This document shows, piece after piece, positions 43,540-55,647 of a DNA stretch of 64,000 bases (position 1 is its first letter; the number at the start of each line of letters is the position of its first letter). This stretch comes from Pyxicephalus adspersus (lineage: Eukaryota; Chordata; Amphibia; Anura; Pyxicephalidae), in contig NC_092862.1 in assembly GCF_032062135.1 (NCBI RefSeq), forward strand, positions 42,993,219 through 43,057,218, written 5' to 3'. The notes beneath the pieces were generated by a model. That model was not told where the DNA came from. It did not search any database and was given only the letters and a program-made list of their open reading frames with translations. The position numbers and the translations under genes were made by a program.

Positions 43540-45315
43540 TTATCCCTATTAGGTATATTACCAAGACACAATACCACTTTTTGTAAGAAAAGTCTTTACT
43601 GAAGGAGAAATATAGTTCTAGTATTATTCAGTATGCTCAGAGAAGAATGACCTTCTCACAAAGGAAATGTGCACTTACTTTTCTTATTATGTTTGACTTG
43701 CTATTCAACCAGTTCTTTTGCTCCGTCTATTAAAAAATGAATATATTAGCATTGTGAACTATCAGTTTCAATGCATTTTTTATTCATACATAATTAATTA
43801 ATTTAATTTTATTTTTGTCAAGCACTTTTCTTATTTTTTAAGTTAATAAAACAGCAAACCTTTCCTTAAGTTTGCCAATTAATTTTAAAGTTTCTACCAT
43901 GTCACTTAACTCCTAAATTTGTTTTTGACACAGGATCCTTGGATGTGAGAAATTAATGCCATTCTGCTGTCTGTCTGTGTGTATGGCATACATATAAAGT
44001 GAAGAGTGTTCATTCATATCATACAGTATATAATGATCTTTTCACCTGACAAAGCACATGTAGCTGCCTCATACATACAGTTTACCTAATCCCTTATATT
44101 ATGCTTTCATCTCTTATATTCTCTACTGTTTTTTATTCCACTGAAGTTAGAGGTATTGCAGTATGCAGTTGCCATGAAACATTTTATGCGTTCTATTATC
44201 AGCATTACCTACCCCTGTTCTATCTAATATTTTTCACAGCACCACAGGAGATGATGTCATTATATAAATCAATAAAAACATAATATTAATCTTTACCAAT
44301 TTTGTATGCCCTTTAGAAAAAAAACCTAGATAATGTCAGATGCAGCATTTGTATTTCTGCAGCAATATTTAGAGACAAATCCTTTCCTCTATCTCTCTAT
44401 ATAAAAAAATAGCAAAGCAGCAAATGTGATTTTTTTTTACCTAAATGCAAATCTGTTTTTTAACATTTGTATCTGTCAATGAACAGATACAGTTCTGTTA
44501 GTGTGTTTGCAGTAGGCTCACACGTTTAACAATATTCTGATATATACCTATGTACTTTTGAGTAATTTTGTCTTATTTACAATTGTCATGTGTGTGTTTT
44601 AATACAGTTTCCCCTTTTTAACTTCTTTTGCATCTATAACCTGTTAAACTCCTCCAGCCCATTTCTTTATAAATTCATTCCTTCTGCTGTTAGATGAATG
44701 TCATTGCTGTAGTAGTGAACACAAGGGTGACATAGGCCTGTGGAATGTATGTCAGAACACCCATCTGTAGTCTTCATCAAAGGGGCACATGAGAATGTGA
44801 CAACATAGAAAAACTATTGGAAGACAGGTTTCATCCCTAACAGCTGTTTCTAGAGAACAGCGCCATCAAAACATAAGTGGCCAAACAGTGAACTACAGTC
44901 CCTGTATTGAAAATATCTCCGAAATTCATGCCAGAAAACTAAAGGAACCTGATTATCGATGGCCAGATTTTGGATTGTCAACCTGTATTACAAGAACGTT
45001 ATGTGTAATTGAAATATTGTCAGTACTTGGAATTGAAAACCCTTTTGTCTATAGTATATAAACACAAAGTTTGCAGCTATTGTCCATTTTCCATGTATAA
45101 CAACAGAACTGGGCATCCCTTAAATTGAAAATTGAAATTTAAAGTGCCCCAAGAAAGTATGTGTGAGCCCCTTTCAAGAATTCCTTGCCCCATTCTGCTA
45201 CACTTACTTGAATGTTGAAATGAATGTTACCGAAAAATGCACATGCAGTACTGAACTGCATTTTAACCATTTTATTGCAAAATATAAAGTAAAAAGCAGA
45301 ATTTTAATATCTAAC
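43540..45315. other. AT-rich stretch, no gene recognised
   Basis: About 44225-44285 ('caccacaggagatgatgtc' then 'attatataaatcaataaaa') may be another antisense family-D tail. Otherwise nothing was seen. Confidence 0.4.
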
Positions 45316-45963
45316 TGTTAGGAGACAATAATCTAGGCAGCGATCCTGTACTGTTGGCTGCCGCAGGACAACGCATACTGTTTATTTCCTTTGTTGGCAT
45401 TGCTTGCAGCAGCAGGGAAGATCAGGCAAATAGCTGTCAGTCCTCTGCTATGCAGCCTGTGCATCCCCGGCTTCCCTTTGGATGTGAATGGTTCCTCTGC
45501 ATCCCCTGCTCTGAGACTGTGCAGCTAAAGGGGATTGTGCTGAGACTAATGAACAAAGTGATTCTGTCCTGCACTGCCATTGGCGTCTGGGGCTTTATAG
45601 CCTCTCTGCTCTCATTGCCCTATGCCTGTTGTAGCGCTGGGCTAATCTGTGCTGGAGAGATATGTTTGTTTTGTGACCTTTGCCTGTTTCCTGACATTTC
45701 GTTCTACTCAGCCTTGACCATCCTCTGTCTGTGACCCTGACTCTGCCTGTGCTTACTCCCTTTGTACCTTGCCTGATGGACTGATAACATGGTTTGACCT
45801 TGGCTTGTATTTTGGACCACCTTGTATTTTTGTACTGTGTTTTGTGGGCCCCTAGCTTACTACAAGCCCATCCCCAGACACCATCCCTTGCACAGTAAGT
45901 CCTGGGGGCAACCAAGTGCTTGGGGGAATGGTGTTTGGTGAGGACTAGTGCTGACCAGAGCCT
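45316..45963 (+). repeat. LTR-like element L, plus-strand copy
   Basis: It starts TGTTAGGAGACAATAATC. Landmarks are 'gcagctaaaggggattgtg', 'ggctttatagcctct', the 'gacctttgcctgtttcctg' pyrimidine-rich run, 'agtcctgggggcaaccaagt' then 'gcttggggg', and 'ggactagtgctgaccagagc'. The same order occurs on the minus strand at 48667-47888. Starting with TG and lacking coding potential suggests a solo or broken LTR, probably of a Gypsy-type element (inference). A 126-codon frame inside it is spurious. Confidence 0.55.
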
Positions 45964-45978
45964 TATATATATATATAT
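45964..45978. repeat. Short (TA)n tract
   Basis: A TA run directly after the LTR-like copy. Confidence 0.85.
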
Positions 45979-47126
45979 TTGTTTGTGCCTTAATATTGAT
46001 CGTTAGGCATGTAAATATAAAGCTTGAATAACTACTGAAATCAATTATGTAGTATATTCCAAATTTGTCGATATAAATATTCACAGCTTATTAAACTTGA
46101 AAGATATATGAGTTCAACTCACGTTTCCTATTTCTACAGAAACTCAATAACCTGTCACAACATGTCATTCTGGTAATATTACTTCTTAATTACAGTCATA
46201 TTTTCAATACGAGTGTTAACCAAGACTTGTTCTGCAATACACTGCTGCAGATAGAAGAAAGTGACACAGTTACTATATTGAGGATGGCATACTTTTTCAT
46301 TTTGCATATTCATGTGAAAATAAAAATGTATTCTAAGCAATTAAAATAAAATATATACTGTGGAGAATAATCTGAAGTTTTTTTTCATGACAATGTGACT
46401 ACCTTTCAGTGCTAAATATTCTGCAGCTCCGCTAAACTCATGTCACTTGTAGGCTTTAGGACATTTTAGGCAGTTTTTAAAAACTGTTTTTGGAACAAGC
46501 ACATATAAAAGAAAATGCAATGTTTAGGTATTTTAAGAAAAATTGTATTTGTTCAGGAGATCATTGTCACAGGGACAGAAAGTATGGGCACTCAACCATT
46601 TGAAATGTAATCTGAGCAATAAGTGAATGAAAATCCTCCAACTGAGACACCTGTTCTTAGTGAAAGTTAAATTACCTTTTAAAACAACAACTTAAAAACT
46701 AACCTCTGTAGCTGCAAACATTATGAAGTTGTTCTCAATGCTCTGAAAATCACTAAAGTTAAAATAAAATGAATATTAGGTTTTAAAATAAAATTCCTTC
46801 ACATAGTTGTGAAACATTGTTTTATGGATTTCCATGGAAAATATGTCAGCTTTATATACAAGTAAATTTTTTTTTAAATGTGTCCGTATTAAATACTTTG
46901 GTAAATGTTAAATTGAGGTTTTTTGACTATTTGCACTTATAGCATTTACTGCATTCAGCCACATTCAATAAGCAATCAAGTATTCAATTATTTAAAGCTT
47001 TGTAGTAATACACAATGGTTGTCTTTTACTACCTCTTTATTACAATGCATTTATCCATTTTTTTCTCCCAATATATATGCAACATTTTCACAAGACCCAT
47101 GGGGGAAAATCACTGATAACAACACA
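45979..47126. other. AT-rich stretch, no feature seen
   Basis: No recognisable element ends or coding motifs. Confidence 0.5.
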
Positions 47127-47182
47127 CTTTGTTTCCCCGATTATAAGGCACTGTCTTATATTTTTTGAAATGCCAAAATATC

Positions 47183-47400
47183 CATTGATTGTCCCCTTCT
47201 GATCACTCATGTGCCATTCATACGGTATTCCCCTTCTGATCACTCATGTTCCATTGATTGTCCCCTTCTGATCACTCATGTGCCATTCATACGGTATTCC
47301 CCTTCTGATCACTCATGTGCCGTTCATTTTCCCATTCTGATCACTCTATGCCACTGACTGTCCCCTTCTCAACACTCTATGCCATTGATTGTCCCCTTCT
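47183..47400. repeat. 32 bp minisatellite with 64 bp higher-order unit
   Basis: About seven units contain 'ccccttctgatcactcatg', alternating between 'ttgccattgattgt'-like and 'ccattcatacggtattc' linkers, so the early part is a two-unit higher-order repeat. The last units lose the match gradually. Confidence 0.85.
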
Positions 47401-47424
47401 GTTCACTTACCGGTACTTAAGTGT

Positions 47425-47514
47425 AACTCCGTTAGGGCAGGGATCTCCATTAGGGCAGGTAACTCCGTTAGGGCAGGGATCTCCGTTAGGACAGGGATCT
47501 CCGTTAGGGCAGGG
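47425..47514. repeat. 18 bp minisatellite, five units
   Basis: Five contiguous 18-mers of the form 'atctccgttagggcaggg' have one or two differences each. The period is a multiple of three, which keeps every frame open here. Confidence 0.9.
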
Positions 47515-47887
47515 ATCAGCAGCTTGCTTCCTGGTTCAGAATCGCGGGGGCGCGTGTGCCGGCTTCTTACTTTCAGTTTGGCTCTGCACTGCAGCCAGGA
47601 GCAGACACACACTGCAGCCAGCATCGAGGAGACACACACAGGATATCAGGGGATGTCTTATTCACGGGTGAGTGCCTTATTTTAAATATTTTTTTAAAAA
47701 TCGGGGCTGGCTTATTTAATGGGGATGGCTTATAATCGGGGAAACAGGGTAGTACTATTATGCAATATGTATTACAGTACACAGTTATTAAGACATGCCC
47801 TGATTGGACCTATATATTTATTATAGTTTCTGTCATGAAAATGAGAATTTGCCTTTCTTAATTGGCAAATTATTATTCTGAAAAGTA

Positions 47888-48667
47888 AGGCCTAGTCCAG
47901 TGCCAGTTCTCACTAGCTGCCAATCCTTCAATCTATCTTTGAACTCATTTATAGCAAACCCTCGCTCAGCCTCAGGAAACTAATTTCACCATCCAAGCAC
48001 ACTGTTGCCCTCAGGATTCCTGTGCGCAAAGGATGACATCTAGGAAGGACTAACAGATGACCAGGAGCCCATGGGAGCAGGACTGGGGGCACGATGGGAA
48101 GTCAGACAGTCCAGGTCAGTTACCAGGTGATCCATAGATACACAGTACAGGGAAGTTCAGCAGAGGCAAGCCCAGAAATCAGAGCCTGAGTTCGTGAAAC
48201 TAGGTATCTAAGGGTTAAGATATGCAAAAGATTGTCCAGGCAGCAAACAATCACAGATTCAGTAAACAGGTGAAGTCAGCAACAGGTAATCCAACAGATA
48301 ATAACACCACTAGCAGGGTGGACAGGCTAAATGGTACAATGGGCAGCTGGTGCCTGGGAACTGAGAAGTTATAAAGGACCAGTAGCCAAAGGCAGGGCAA
48401 GATCATGGCCAGGAACTTCTGTGCTCATTGGCTTCAGCACATACTCTGAAATCCCCTTCATCTGCACAGTTTAAATTCATGTGCAGGGGATGCTGAGAAA
48501 CATGCACAGCAAAAGGGAAACTGGAAATGCTGCAGGGGAGAGAACAGGCAGCTAGTTGCTTAATCTCATTTGTTGTTGCAAGTGATGCGGACAGAAGGGG
48601 TAAAAAGGGCATGCTGGACTGCTTCAGCTTACGGTGGGATTGCCAGCCAGATATGCTTCTCCTAACA
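47888..48667 (-). repeat. LTR-like element L, minus-strand copy
   Basis: On the minus strand it starts TGTTAGGAGAAGC and contains 'gcagatgaaggggatttcag', 'gtcctttataacttctc', 'aatcctgagggcaacagtgt' then 'gcttgga', and a terminal 'gcagctagtgagaactgg'. These are the same landmarks in the same order as 45316-45963. The two copies are inverted with element K2 between them. No internal coding region was found. Confidence 0.55.
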
Positions 48668-48671
48668 GTAT

Positions 48672-49124
48672 TTAAAGTGTACCTAAACTCAACATCATTA
48701 CTTTACATTTACCTTTCTAAATAAAGAAAAAATGTTGTATTTTTTTTTAAAGTGCAACACCCTTAAAAAAAAAATGGATGCAGCACCGCCCCTTTAAGTC
48801 CTAATCGCTTCCTGGCGAAATCTCAGGTCATATATCTCAGAAGGCTCTGGCTGCTCCTTCTGCGCACACCTGAAAGGGAGATTTTTTCCACCAAGGGGAC
48901 AGAGATGCCGGATGGGCAGTGTGAGATCAGGTGATGAAGCAAGAAGACAAGAAGAAGACGGAAGAGAAGATAGAATATGGCATGCCCAGTGCTTCCTCCG
49001 CACCTAGATGAAGATGCATTCCAGGACGACGCGGGACAGAATAATAGGAAGGACCAGGCCATTGAGGGATCTGTGGGAGTAAAGCTAAGTGTAATTTTTT
49101 ATTTTTAGTTTAGTTCTGCTTTGA
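48672..49124 (+). mobile_element. MITE family T, full-length copy
   Basis: It starts TTAAAGTGTACCTAAACTC and ends 'agtttagttctgctttga', imperfect inverted ends (13 of 17 positions). 'gtgcaacaccc' and 'gatgcagcaccgcccc' near 48750-48795 match the minus strand of 3027-3471. It starts within 5 bp of the end of the LTR-like copy. No coding frame. Confidence 0.65.
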
Positions 49125-49130
49125 GCCAAT

Positions 49131-49354
49131 GGGCCTGATTTAATAAAGCCCTCTAAGGCTGGAGAGGATACACTTTCATCAGTGAAGCTGGGTGATCCAG
49201 CTAACCTGGAATAGTTTTATTAAAAGTAATTTTCTATTCGCTAGCAAATGTTTTGAACCCTGGACCTGATCCATTCCAGTTTTGCTGCATCTCCCAGCTT
49301 AACTGATGAAAGTGTATCCTCTCCAGCCTTGGAGAGCTTTAACAAATCATGCCC
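49131..49354. repeat. MITE-P copy E, complete
   Basis: It starts GGGCCTGATTTAATAAAGC and ends 'gctttaacaaatcatgccc'. AAT precedes and follows the element (49128-49130 and 49355-49357), a likely 3 bp target duplication. The left-arm phrase 'gaggatacactttcatcagt' is mirrored by 'actgatgaaagtgtatcctc' in the right arm. Confidence 0.9.
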
Positions 49355-49867
49355 AATGTGTCAGAATCAAAAGCTGCCCCTGTATTTTAAGAAAAATATT
49401 TTGATAATCCACTTTAAATTTCTTTGCAGTGATCAGTTCACAATTTTTTATTTTAAAATGTACTGATGGGAAGATTTAACTTGTTTCTAAGAAACAGAAA
49501 ATGAAAGGGAATCTCTTACAGTTAACACCTGAAAGTGTTCCCCAATTGAAGTGTTTCTCCTCACCTCCTACTTCAGGTACACAAAAGAAAGGGTGAACAT
49601 CATTGAAGAGCCTCAGAAAAATAAGCCTATTAAATGTTTCAACATTACTGACTAGCTGGAGAGTGTGTTTAGGAATTACGATAATTTGTTCTGCCCATTG
49701 TACTGCCCAGATCCAACTTTTCTTCTGCTACATTCACTGATCTGTGCAAGTGCTATCTGTGCTTTGAACATTAAAGTATAGCAAAGGTTCTAACCGTTTC
49801 CCAAAGTATCCAAAACTAGAAAGAAAAGGCTTTAGTTTTATATATCCTATTCAGTGTATATATGTAT
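49355..49867. other. No feature seen
   Basis: Mixed sequence without a recognised element. Confidence 0.5.
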
Positions 49868-49868
49868 T

Positions 49869-49908
<40 letters not shown>

Positions 49909-49909
49909 T
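49868..49909. repeat. (TA)n microsatellite with one TG interruption
   Basis: A TA run of about 42 bp, interrupted once by a G. Confidence 0.95.
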
Positions 49910-52334
49910 CTCAATCATACTGTAAAGTGCTTTAGGTAAGCATTGCATGTACTGAAATTGCACTATACCTTACCTTTTAAATAAATACATATTCTCTGAT
50001 CATGGGGAACATTTGAAAATGTATTCTGGCTCTGATCAACAAAGTTTAAACATTTTAATACATAATTCATGCTTTTGGTACTGTTCTGATAATGATAATG
50101 CAGCATAGTTCTTGTTAATGTCAGTCAGCAAAATGCGGGTGCACTTACTGTCCTAAAATCCTCTATTAGCATCTTCATTTTTTTTTTGATTAATGATTTA
50201 ATTATGAAGAAAAAGAGAGCTCTGCAGACTTGCTTTTTTTATAATTTATCACTGGGTGTCCCTGGAACATTTGCTTAATGTGTACAATGTAAATTGTGAT
50301 ATATTTTGTAGTGTGATAGTTATTGCAGCCATTTGCATTCATTTTAAACAATTGGCATTCTTTCATTTTCTTCACAATATGGGGAGGCATTGTTTTTTTA
50401 ATGATTTTGCTGCAGAGTTACTTCAAAGTCAATGTTGTATTTAAGACTAGAAATTATGGTTTAGTCGTTAAGATATGAGTTGAATAACCGCTACTGATCT
50501 GACAATCACACTTAGAGTCCTTTTTTTGAATACTTTTTTATTCCTGCCCAGTCATTCCCACAATATTATATAGTTCTTGTCTTTTTTATAGTACGTTGTT
50601 AATCATCCATTTCCTTTATTGTTGTAAATGTTCTAAACTATTATTTTTAAGTGCAATATGAATAGTGGCTAAAACATGATGATTAGGAACTAGAACCCCT
50701 ATAAAACATTCGCTAAAAATATAATGAATCAAATTGTATTGGATTTTAAAAGGCATATCTAAAACCCAAAGCAAAATGTAATATTGATGTGATATTTGGG
50801 TGTTGGACTGCATTAGTTACCTCTTCTTAGATCTGCTCTGCTAATTTAGTTTCCTAACCCCCTTCTCTCATCTCTATTACATAGGGGAAGATGTTCTGTA
50901 GTTTTTGACAACTTTTGATAACACTGTGTAAAATTTTAATTTAGTAGGCATAAAAATAAACATTCTAGCAAGATTATATTATGTTTGCTGAAAATGTGCT
51001 CAACTTAAAGGTAATTAATGTAGCCAACCCATCTAAGGACTAGTAAGCCATACTAGACAACATTTTTGACCTTGGGTTTTAGATCTCTAAGAACAGAGTA
51101 GAGCATTTTTTTGCAGAACTTTATTTTTTAGCCCTTTATCACCTTCACTGTGAGGCTCATGTATGAACCAGTTTACTGATTGTCTTTCTTCCCGTCTGCA
51201 TGTCTATTGTCACACGCATTTAAATCTGCTTTGGAACAAATGAATGAACAATATTGCATCAAGATTGATAAATTAGTGCCTTCTATCCATTACAACATTA
51301 TACCCATATCACCAAAACTAATGTGTTACCTAAAATGTCACCATCTTCTCTTCCATTGCGTATATAAAAACACTGTTCCGTTACTTTACTTTAACATACA
51401 TGAGTATTTTACATTTTTCTATATATAAAGCTGAAATGGGGGGTGTCACTTGTAGAGGTTCTTCATCACTACCTGTCAGAACAATTGATGGGAAATTTCT
51501 ATATTGGAAAACAAACAAAAACACATTTTATTAGAGTATGCAGGGACAGGTGATATAAGGAGGTACAAAGTGCAACACAATGGCCCTGGACTCTCCTCAA
51601 CCAACAGGGGTCCCCAGTGGAGCCTCGAGTCAAATCAACTAGGGGGCCTAATAGTCAGTTCTACATAGGGGCTCACTGTTGGCTATGTCCACCCCTATGC
51701 AGGAATGAGCACTACTGACAATGTTTTATTGCTGTGTATGCCTTCCTGTAACAGTAGCCACTTTCCCCTCTATTTCTTATATAGGAATGTCACAGGGGCA
51801 AGAAGTAAGGGAGAACTTTACATGTTAATTTATTACATTTTTTGCATAAATAAAAGAAATCACCTAAAATGTATAAATATAAAAAAAAATCAGAAACATA
51901 TAAACTGTTTCACAGACAATGCACTAGCTGCTGATTCTATACTGATTTTCTCATATTGTAAGTACACATTCTTTATTTATATCATTATCCACTGTTTGTT
52001 TTAAATAATTCTAAGTACATTTTCTATATGGGAATTTTATGTTTTTGTAATGAACATAGTTATTTCTAGTCTGCTCAGTTTTGACCTTGAAAGTAAAATT
52101 TTCATAATAAGTTCCTGGTTTTGCAATGATATATTCAAACAATGTAATTGAATATTATAATAATTGAGTAATCAAATAATAGTTTAAAGCTTTTTCATTT
52201 TCATACTTATTATCCTTTTCATTCACTTTTTTAAAAGTGAAATGTTAGCTTTCCCCAATTTATGTGTTCTTTAGACACTGCTTTCCCTAGTGAGTGGTAG
52301 TTACATGCTCCTATCTATCATACTACTTCTACTT
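49910..52334. other. AT-rich stretch, no gene recognised
   Basis: 51540-51700 is the only GC-richer part ('gggtccccagtggagcctcg') and may be an unclassified repeat. Chance frames up to 99 codons (51705) carry no known motif. Confidence 0.4.
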
Positions 52335-52500
52335 AATATTAATATGATTAATGATAAACTGTATTTATATAGCTCCATTAATTAAGGGTTTGTAAGTGAC
52401 AGACAGATGCAAACAGTGACACAGGAGGAGGAGAGGACCCTGCCCAGAAGAGCTTACAATCTAACAATTGGGGGAAGTAGCACACAATAGGAGGGGGTAT
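52335..52500 (+). repeat. Dispersed repeat family D, best copy
   Basis: Contains 'gtatttatatagctcca', 'gcaaacagtgacacaggagg', 'gagaggaccctgcccagaag', 'agcttacaatctaacaattg' and 'agtagcacacaatagg'. This is a phrase series widespread in vertebrate repeats. Antisense relatives are at 25874 and 35250 and a worn sense one at 2351. Confidence 0.65.
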
Positions 52501-54297
52501 GGAATGGAAGGCATATTTGCATTAAGTATGCCTTCTCCTGCGACACTTTAACTTTATTTTAAATTGTACTAAAATATAATTGTCTGTAAAGTTTCCTATT
52601 TATCCAGGTTATTTGTATTTATTAGTAGTAGGTCGCTTTCAACTAGACATATTGTTGTAATGTTGAAGATGTTTTCAACTTTCTAAGCTACTTCACCTGT
52701 ACTATTGTAGGAAATATGCATCCACACAGCATAAATACCTTTATCCAGACACCATGGAATGGCACTCTGCAGATGATGATTGTCCAAGATCAGGAGGTAT
52801 GAACATTGTCTTGTATTAACATAATTCTATCCTTGGTGTCAGTAAGTCTGCATAGGTGTTAAAATTTCCAAATCGCGAGGTGTGAATTGTTGTCAAAACA
52901 CCAGGGTAGAGATGTTAAAGAAATATAGATATGGGGTAGAGGTCAATGCAATTGTCCCATAGAACAAGGTTGCCTAGATAACTCTGTTGCCGTGGTAATA
53001 CAACTACATATTTAGTGCTTCACACCATTTACTTACTAAAAAATGTAAAAGTCTCAAGGAAATCCTAATATCCAAGGTGACATAAAAGCTTTTGGCTGAA
53101 GTTAGTCTTTAAGTATATTGAAAATATTTTTTTAAATGATTGCAATTCTACACATCTAAAATTTTTATACTGGATAGTCATTTTAGTCCCAATGGGAGAC
53201 ATGGTTGGAACACCCATTTACAATCTAATGTGGTTTGGGTTCATATGTTGGCATTTTCTCTGCAATAAACCATCACAACTGCCTGATATTCCCATTCCCG
53301 GCATTTTGATGCCAATTAAAAGCTTTAAAACTGTCAATTTATTATTCGGCTTCAGCAAAACTGTACTGAAATACTGAAAAGTGTAAATCTGGTATACCAT
53401 GCCTACTTTTTATGTATCATTGTTAAAAACAAAACCGCTAAAATCTGGTACAAAGCTTCAGTAACTTAAGACAATAATTAAAATATAACTATCATTTCAT
53501 TCACTCGTTATAGTTTTCAAACATTGAACGCATAAATATCTGTCTTTATATTAGCTTCCTGTAGTCTATGTATAGCAGCACTCTGTTTGTGAGAGGTCAG
53601 GGTACCATAGAAAGCCAATTGGGGGTCTACTATTATACTTGGTGCAGTTAGGTTAATACTGTATACATGCTTACAGAAGAATAAAGTGTAGACTTCATCA
53701 ATGTGATTGTCTAATCAATAGGCAAGATGAGAACAGGTAATTACAAAGCAGAACTTTAATAGCATTTTTCTGTGGTCACCTTCAGCTTTTATTTGTCAAA
53801 ACTTGATAGTGGAGATTTCTGTGCTAACAGAACAGCTTCTAAAGCTACTCCTATTAACACATATAACAAACACTGTTCAAATGTGATAGATTTTATTTAT
53901 AGATCTATATGTTAGAAGTTCAATGTTATTTTGTTTACACTATGTTTAACACATTTGTAAATCAATGGACTCTTCAGATGAGTAAAAAAGCAGTGGTGTC
54001 TGACAAAAAAATAAATAAAAAAAGAAAAGATAATACCAAGAGCTAATGCAACCAGGTCACATCCCAATAAGTTAAGGATACAGAAACAGAAAATTAGTAT
54101 ACATCACAACTCATATAAAGTGGGGCTTTAAAATTGACCTATAAATTATCATTCATATGATAATTTAGCTAGTTTTTACAATGCTTTCTAGTTTTTAAAT
54201 TATAGGATTTAAAAAATACAGGTATTCTTCATTTAATGACGTATCTGTTTAATGAATTGATGGTCAACAGGCACTATCTAAAGTGAGAACATTTTTT
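52501..54297. other. AT-rich stretch, no gene recognised
   Basis: An 'acaaagcagaactttaatag' phrase at about 53744-53763 may be a stray end of MITE family T. Nothing else was named. Confidence 0.4.
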
Positions 54298-54865
54298 TGT
54301 CACACTTACCTCTTCCTCGCTAAAGCGCAGGCGCATCTCTCCTCTGCATGTGGGCAGTACTGTCCCTGGGCGTGCCTGCTCTGGCAAGTTTTATCAGTTT
54401 CACCCATCCTACCAGCCAAACAGAAAATAGCCTTTTAATAATCCCTGGCTATTTAGCTAGCTCAGACACAGCACTCAGCGTTTGTGCAATGTGTCTCCAC
54501 TGGTGCCAAGCTCCCTAGCTCTGCTGAGCATTTCCTCTACAGCTGCTGTTTAATTCAGTGCTCTCCCTGTTCATGTCTTGTGTTAACCCCTTATTGCCCA
54601 GTCTGGTGTTTCCCTGCCTGGTCCCTTGTGCTGTTCAGTATTCCTCTGTGTCTGCAGTATCCCATGTCCATTTCCTGTATCCCCGGTATTTGACCCAGTT
54701 CTTGTAACCTGACCTCTATTGCTTTCTGCCTTTCTTGATTCCGGCCTTTCTTGACAAATCTGCTGCTTAGTGATTTGGTACCATGTATCTTCCTGCCCAC
54801 CCCGGTGTGCCCAAGGACTGAAACCTGGCAGTAACCAGCAGCGTAACATCCTCACACCACCTCCT
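54298..54865 (+). repeat. LTR-like element, second type
   Basis: It starts TGTCACACTTACCTC. A long pyrimidine-rich middle has 'tgtttccctgcctggtccc' and 'tgacctctattgc' runs, and it ends 'gcccaaggactgaaacctgg' and 'cagcagcgtaacatcctcac'. These resemble Gypsy-type LTRs of amphibians (inference). No primer-binding site or coding region follows, so it is a solo or truncated LTR. Frames inside it are spurious. Confidence 0.4.
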
Positions 54866-55605
54866 CAGCACTGCATCTCCAATATAAATTGTAAGAGGAA
54901 ATTGTAAACCAGGAACTCAGGGATAAGGGAAATGAAGACTGGAGTAAACCCTACACAAATAGTAAAGCTAATAGGGACTCCAAACCAATAGTGACCTTAT
55001 ATTAGTATTTAAAAGTGCTTATAGCATCCAATGAACGTTACAGTTTTAAAAATGTTTACTCTTCGTAGAGTTGTGACTAGAATACATTAGCTCTTCTTTT
55101 GGTATGTTTAAATTAAAAAGTGTTTTTGCAAGCACTCATGTTATTTTTATTACCTTTGCTGGACAGGTTGGCAGGGAACTGGCATGTATAATAAAAATGG
55201 ATTTCATATACTAAATACTACTATTAAAGTTAATAACTGCTTACAATATGACAGTATGTTCATAATAACAGTCCTTTAAGTTTGTGTCGGAAAGAGAAAA
55301 TACATTTGATTTGATTGAACCACTAATGCTGAAGTTGAAAATAATTCTAGAGATGTTAGAATATTTTATTGATACAATTTTACATTTCTAATGTTATATA
55401 TTTTAGATGCATTTGTTGACTATACAAAGGAAATATAGAAATATTGTAACAAGGACAAAACCAACAAGCTTTAATATATAGTAAGCTTTGCAAGGTGCAC
55501 TTATCTTTTTTTTTATTGCCTATAAAAGTATCCATACCTAACCTTTGGACGTACCTAATATGGACATTTGTTCATATTTCGACATGATTTTTAATCAAAT
55601 ACAGA

Positions 55606-55606
<1 letters not shown>
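54866..55606. other. AT-rich stretch, no feature seen
   Basis: No recognised motif. Confidence 0.5.

Positions 55607-55646
<40 letters not shown>
55607..55646. repeat. (TA)n(TG)n microsatellite
   Basis: A TA run passes directly into TG units. Confidence 0.95.

Positions 55647-55647
<1 letters not shown>

Larger units (their letters stand above)
47127..47751. mobile_element. Inverted-repeat DNA element with internal minisatellite (element K2)
   Basis: The left end 'tttgtttccccgattataag' mirrors the right end 'cttataatcggggaaacagg'. A 32 bp tandem array (47183-47400), an 18 bp tandem array (47425-47514) and a GC-rich segment with 'ctgcagccaggagcagac' lie between. It shares its internal repeat and GC-rich core with K1 (9996-10534), while the terminal repeats are only distantly alike (both 'TACC..TNTTT' and 'ATAAGRC'). 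Chance frames of up to 118 codons arise from the tandem repeats. Confidence 0.65.

Noticed and set aside
45354..45734. 126-codon Cys-rich frame
   Set aside because: It lies wholly inside LTR-like element L, and the minus-strand copy of the family does not keep the frame.
47315..47685. Frames with repeated Gly-Gln and Arg-Ala units
   Set aside because: They are produced by the 18 bp minisatellite, whose period is divisible by three.
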